From contig NZ_AUCR01000009.1 in assembly GCF_000429865.1 (NCBI RefSeq), forward strand, positions 124,001-188,000: 64,000 bases of DNA, given 5' to 3'. Both the position numbers and the translations under genes were made by a program. The notes under the pieces were generated by a model that made no database searches, was not told the DNA's origin, and saw only the letters and a program-made list of their open reading frames with translations. Positions 61,851 to 64,000 of the stretch are shown piece by piece. Within the stretch, counting starts at the first letter, position 1. Each line of letters begins with the position of its first letter. This DNA is from Cucumibacter marinus DSM 18995 (lineage in GTDB: Bacteria > Pseudomonadota > Alphaproteobacteria > Rhizobiales > Devosiaceae).

Positions 61851-62987
61851 CTAGCCCCGGGGGGCCTTGCGGTCCAGTACGCGCTTGATGCGGGCGCGGA
61901 GATCGCGAATGCCGTAGATGGTTGTGCCGAAAAGGCGTGGCCACCAATGATGGGCGTAATGCATGACCGGCGGCACCTGAGTGATCATGCCGGCCTTGCC
62001 GACCATGCCCGCCTTGAACTGGTGCAGCCCGTCGAAGCCATCCGTCCCGCCCAGATCATACCATTTGATGCGCGGGTTCCGGCTGAGCCATTCGATGATC
62101 CGGCCATGCATGAAATAGCCGGCCCTCAGCGGCAAAGCGTCGTCGCTGGTTGCGCCATAGAGATAGACCGCGGTCTCCCCGGCGGTGAAGATCACCGCGC
62201 CGGCGACGGCCCGCCCCTGCTTGCGCACCATGAACACTTCCGGCCGAACGCCTGGATCGGCCTTCATCAAGTCAGGCAGGCTCGTGAAAGCGGAATAATC
62301 AGGAAACTGCTTGCGCGCTGACATTTCTTCATAAAGCGCGTTGAACACATAGAGCGCGTCAGAGCCGCAAAGCTCGAACGTCATCTCTTCCTTCTCCGAC
62401 TTTCGCAAATGGTAGCGCCACTTTTGCGCATAGCTCTTCATCGTCTCTTCGGACGACAGCCCGATCCGCACGAAATACCGGTTGGGATAGGGCAGCTGCG
62501 GGCCGGGCCGGAACTGCTGCTCTGCCAGTGCCGCATGCGCGTAATTGTCCTCGACCGGCATGGCGCGCGGCAAGATGGAGAGCATCAGCCCCTTCTCTGC
62601 CGCATAGCGTTGCTTGAGGATATCGACCATCGCCGCGTAGTTCGCCGGCGCATCAGCAGAGTTCTGGTCGGCCAGCACCGGCCCCCATTTGACCACCGCA
62701 AAGCCGCCAAGCCGGAACGGCAAGGATTTGTGCATGATCAGGCAACCGCCGATGACGGAGCCGGCACGGGTAAATCGGAGGGCATCGATTTCCATATTGG
62801 GCCAGCGTACGGCCGAAAACGCGACCAGCTGCTCCTGGCAGACGCCATCCATCTCGCCGACAAGGCGATCCCATTCGCCCGGGGCGACAAGCTCGGCAGT
62901 GACACCGCGCGACGCCGCAATGGCGCCGGGCTGGTGCCGATCCGCGGATTGCTCATCAATGTGGGGAAGCGCCGTTTCGGCCGACAT
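61851..62987 (-). CDS. FemAB-like/GNAT acyltransferase
   Basis: The 378-residue protein has a tandem GNAT-like fold: KSYAQKWRYHLRKSEKEEMTFELCGSDALYVFNALYEEMSARKQFPDYSAF in the middle and AVAGAVIFTAGETAVYLYGATSDDALPLRAGYFMHGRIIEWLSRNPRIKWYDLGGTDGFDGLHQFKAGMVGK near the end, the pattern of FemX/FemAB and the GNAT proteins of exopolysaccharide clusters. It may attach an aminoacyl or acyl group to a lipid-linked intermediate. It is co-oriented with the flippase gene (8-bp gap). Confidence 0.82.
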   Translation of the reverse strand: MSAETALPHIDEQSADRHQPGAIAASRGVTAELVAPGEWDRLVGEMDGVCQEQLVAFSAVRWPNMEIDALRFTRAGSVIGGCLIMHKSLPFRLGGFAVVKWGPVLADQNSADAPANYAAMVDILKQRYAAEKGLMLSILPRAMPVEDNYAHAALAEQQFRPGPQLPYPNRYFVRIGLSSEETMKSYAQKWRYHLRKSEKEEMTFELCGSDALYVFNALYEEMSARKQFPDYSAFTSLPDLMKADPGVRPEVFMVRKQGRAVAGAVIFTAGETAVYLYGATSDDALPLRAGYFMHGRIIEWLSRNPRIKWYDLGGTDGFDGLHQFKAGMVGKAGMITQVPPVMHYAHHWWPRLFGTTIYGIRDLRARIKRVLDRKAPRG

Positions 62988-63117
62988 AGAAGACCCCTGT
63001 TTTGAATTCGGGGCCTAAAATCGCATCGAAACCTTACTCAAGAACAACTAGCAACTCGTCAAAGCCGTGTTTTCGTCTGCCATGGTTAAGTTGCTTTGAT
63101 AATTGGTAAAACTTGTC

Positions 63118-64000
63118 CTAATTTGTGCCCAGACCGGTGAGCACCAGGCTCAACCAGGGCACGGCGACGAGCAGGCTGATCCGGATCAGATCCGCACCCA
63201 CAAACGGCAGGACACCGCGATAGAGAGCCGCAGGCTCGATGGTTGGCGCCACGCGCCGGATGACAAACAGGTTGAGCCCGACCGGCGGGGTAATCAGGCC
63301 CAGTTCGACGACGATCAGCACCAGAATACCGAACCAGACCGCAAACTGATCATGGGTCAGGCCGAAATCCAGCCCTGCCAGGGCCGGAAAGACAACCGGG
63401 ACGGCCAGAATGATCATGGAAAGGCTTTCCATGACACAGCCGAGCACCACGAAGCCCAGCAGCACAGCGGCCAGCAGAAGATGCGGTGGCACCGGCGCTT
63501 CGGCAATGAATGACGCCAGCATGGCCGGCAGGCGCGTGAGGGCCAGGAAGCTGTTGAACACTTCGGCTCCCAACAGAATGAAGTAGATCATCGCGGTCGT
63601 GATCGCCGTCGCCTTGAAAGCCGCGAGCAGAGTTTGCCGGTTCAGTCCGCCGCGCGCGAAGGCCAGAACCGCAGTGGCGACCACCCCCACCGAGGCCCCT
63701 TCTGCCGGCGTGAAGACCCTTGTGTAAATGCCGCCAATCACAATCAGGAAGATGGCTGCCGCCGGCCACACAGCCCGCAAGGCCGCCCACAGCTCGGCAT
63801 CATCGAAAGCGCGGTTTTCGGGCGTTTGAGGCCGGTTCCGCGTCATTATCCACACCACGCCAAGATAGCCGAGCACCGCCAGAAGACCGGGGATGAGCGC
63901 CGCGGCAAACAGGGTCGCCACGTTCTGCTCGACAAGAATGGCATAGATCACCAGCACGACCGATGGCGGTATCAGGATGCCCAGCGTTCCTCCCGCCGCC
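63118..64000 (-). CDS. dctM: TRAP transporter large permease DctM (partial, N-terminus outside window)
   Basis: The C-terminal 290 or so residues of the large 12-helix membrane subunit of a tripartite C4-dicarboxylate-type transporter are present. Seen elements include AGGTLGILIPPSVVLVIYA at the window edge (the PPS motif of DctM), repeated hydrophobic helices, FFILLGAEVFNSF-like segment and MESLSMIILAVPVVFPALAGLDFGLTHDQFAVWFGILVLIVVELGLITPPVGLNLFVI. The reading frame is open to 64000, and the apparent start at 63957 is internal. The solute is unknown since the binding protein lies outside. Confidence 0.9.
   Translation of the reverse strand, partial: AAGGTLGILIPPSVVLVIYAILVEQNVATLFAAALIPGLLAVLGYLGVVWIMTRNRPQTPENRAFDDAELWAALRAVWPAAAIFLIVIGGIYTRVFTPAEGASVGVVATAVLAFARGGLNRQTLLAAFKATAITTAMIYFILLGAEVFNSFLALTRLPAMLASFIAEAPVPPHLLLAAVLLGFVVLGCVMESLSMIILAVPVVFPALAGLDFGLTHDQFAVWFGILVLIVVELGLITPPVGLNLFVIRRVAPTIEPAALYRGVLPFVGADLIRISLLVAVPWLSLVLTGLGTN

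Overview
The window is about 64 kb of GC-rich DNA from an alphaproteobacterium. It is most likely a member of the Hyphomicrobiales (Rhizobiales), perhaps Devosiaceae; the family level is inferred from overall gene content and not proved. The main reasons are the FliX/FlbT/FlaF flagellar regulators, a one-cysteine DksA, DUF2849 beside a ferredoxin-type sulfite reductase, and a giant coiled-coil protein resembling the rhizobial polar-growth proteins RgsE/GPR.

Region 1 (1-20.9 kb) is a flagellar locus. A leftward operon (fliL, fliM, a DUF6468 gene, motE) diverges from a rightward flgF-flgG-flgA-flgH operon. An M32 carboxypeptidase and dksA follow. Next, fliX diverges from flgI-flgJ(rod-binding domain only)-flgN. 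Then come a small unknown gene, one 550-residue flagellin, an MFS transporter and flbT-flaF. The leftward flgE-flgK-flgL operon closes the locus. Sigma-54-like promoters lie upstream of flgF, flgI and flgE. Each has a GGCA-N5-TGCC palindrome 87-96 bp further upstream. This architecture, together with fliX, points to a Caulobacter-type FlbD/FliX/sigma-54 hierarchy. TTAA-N7-TTAA-like CtrA boxes occur upstream of fliX, fliL, the flagellin gene and the polar-growth gene.

Region 2 (21-35.4 kb) is mixed housekeeping and accessory DNA. It holds a P-loop ATPase next to metA, the YcjX/YcjF-type pair, an EAL protein, a LysE exporter, a ChrA transporter and an MFS transporter. A gene-free 1 kb patch of palindromic interspersed repeats follows. 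Then come a three-gene RimK / retropepsin-like / AstE-like module, an ArsR regulator flanked by two SRPBCC genes with twin operators, and a D-glycerate 3-kinase gene.

Region 3 (35.4-42.7 kb) is assimilatory sulfate reduction, read leftward: cysG, DUF2849, cysI, and a cysH fused to a DUF934 domain. A ferredoxin-NADP reductase and a [2Fe-2S] ferredoxin follow and could supply electrons to CysI. A second ferredoxin gene lies near 42.5 kb.

Region 4 (42.9-64 kb) begins with an HPt gene diverging from the 1640-residue RgsE/GPR-like gene. It continues with an MFS transporter, a GT4 glycosyltransferase plus LpxH-like phosphoesterase pair, a LysE exporter and a secreted GH3 hexosaminidase. Next are a CHASE2-GGDEF-EAL protein with a degenerate GGDEF site, a FecR protein with a Gly/Asn tail, acetyl-CoA synthetase, a GNAT protein, a FemAB-like protein with a flippase, and the edge of a TRAP large permease gene. 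I saw no rRNA, tRNA, CRISPR array, phage or insertion sequence.
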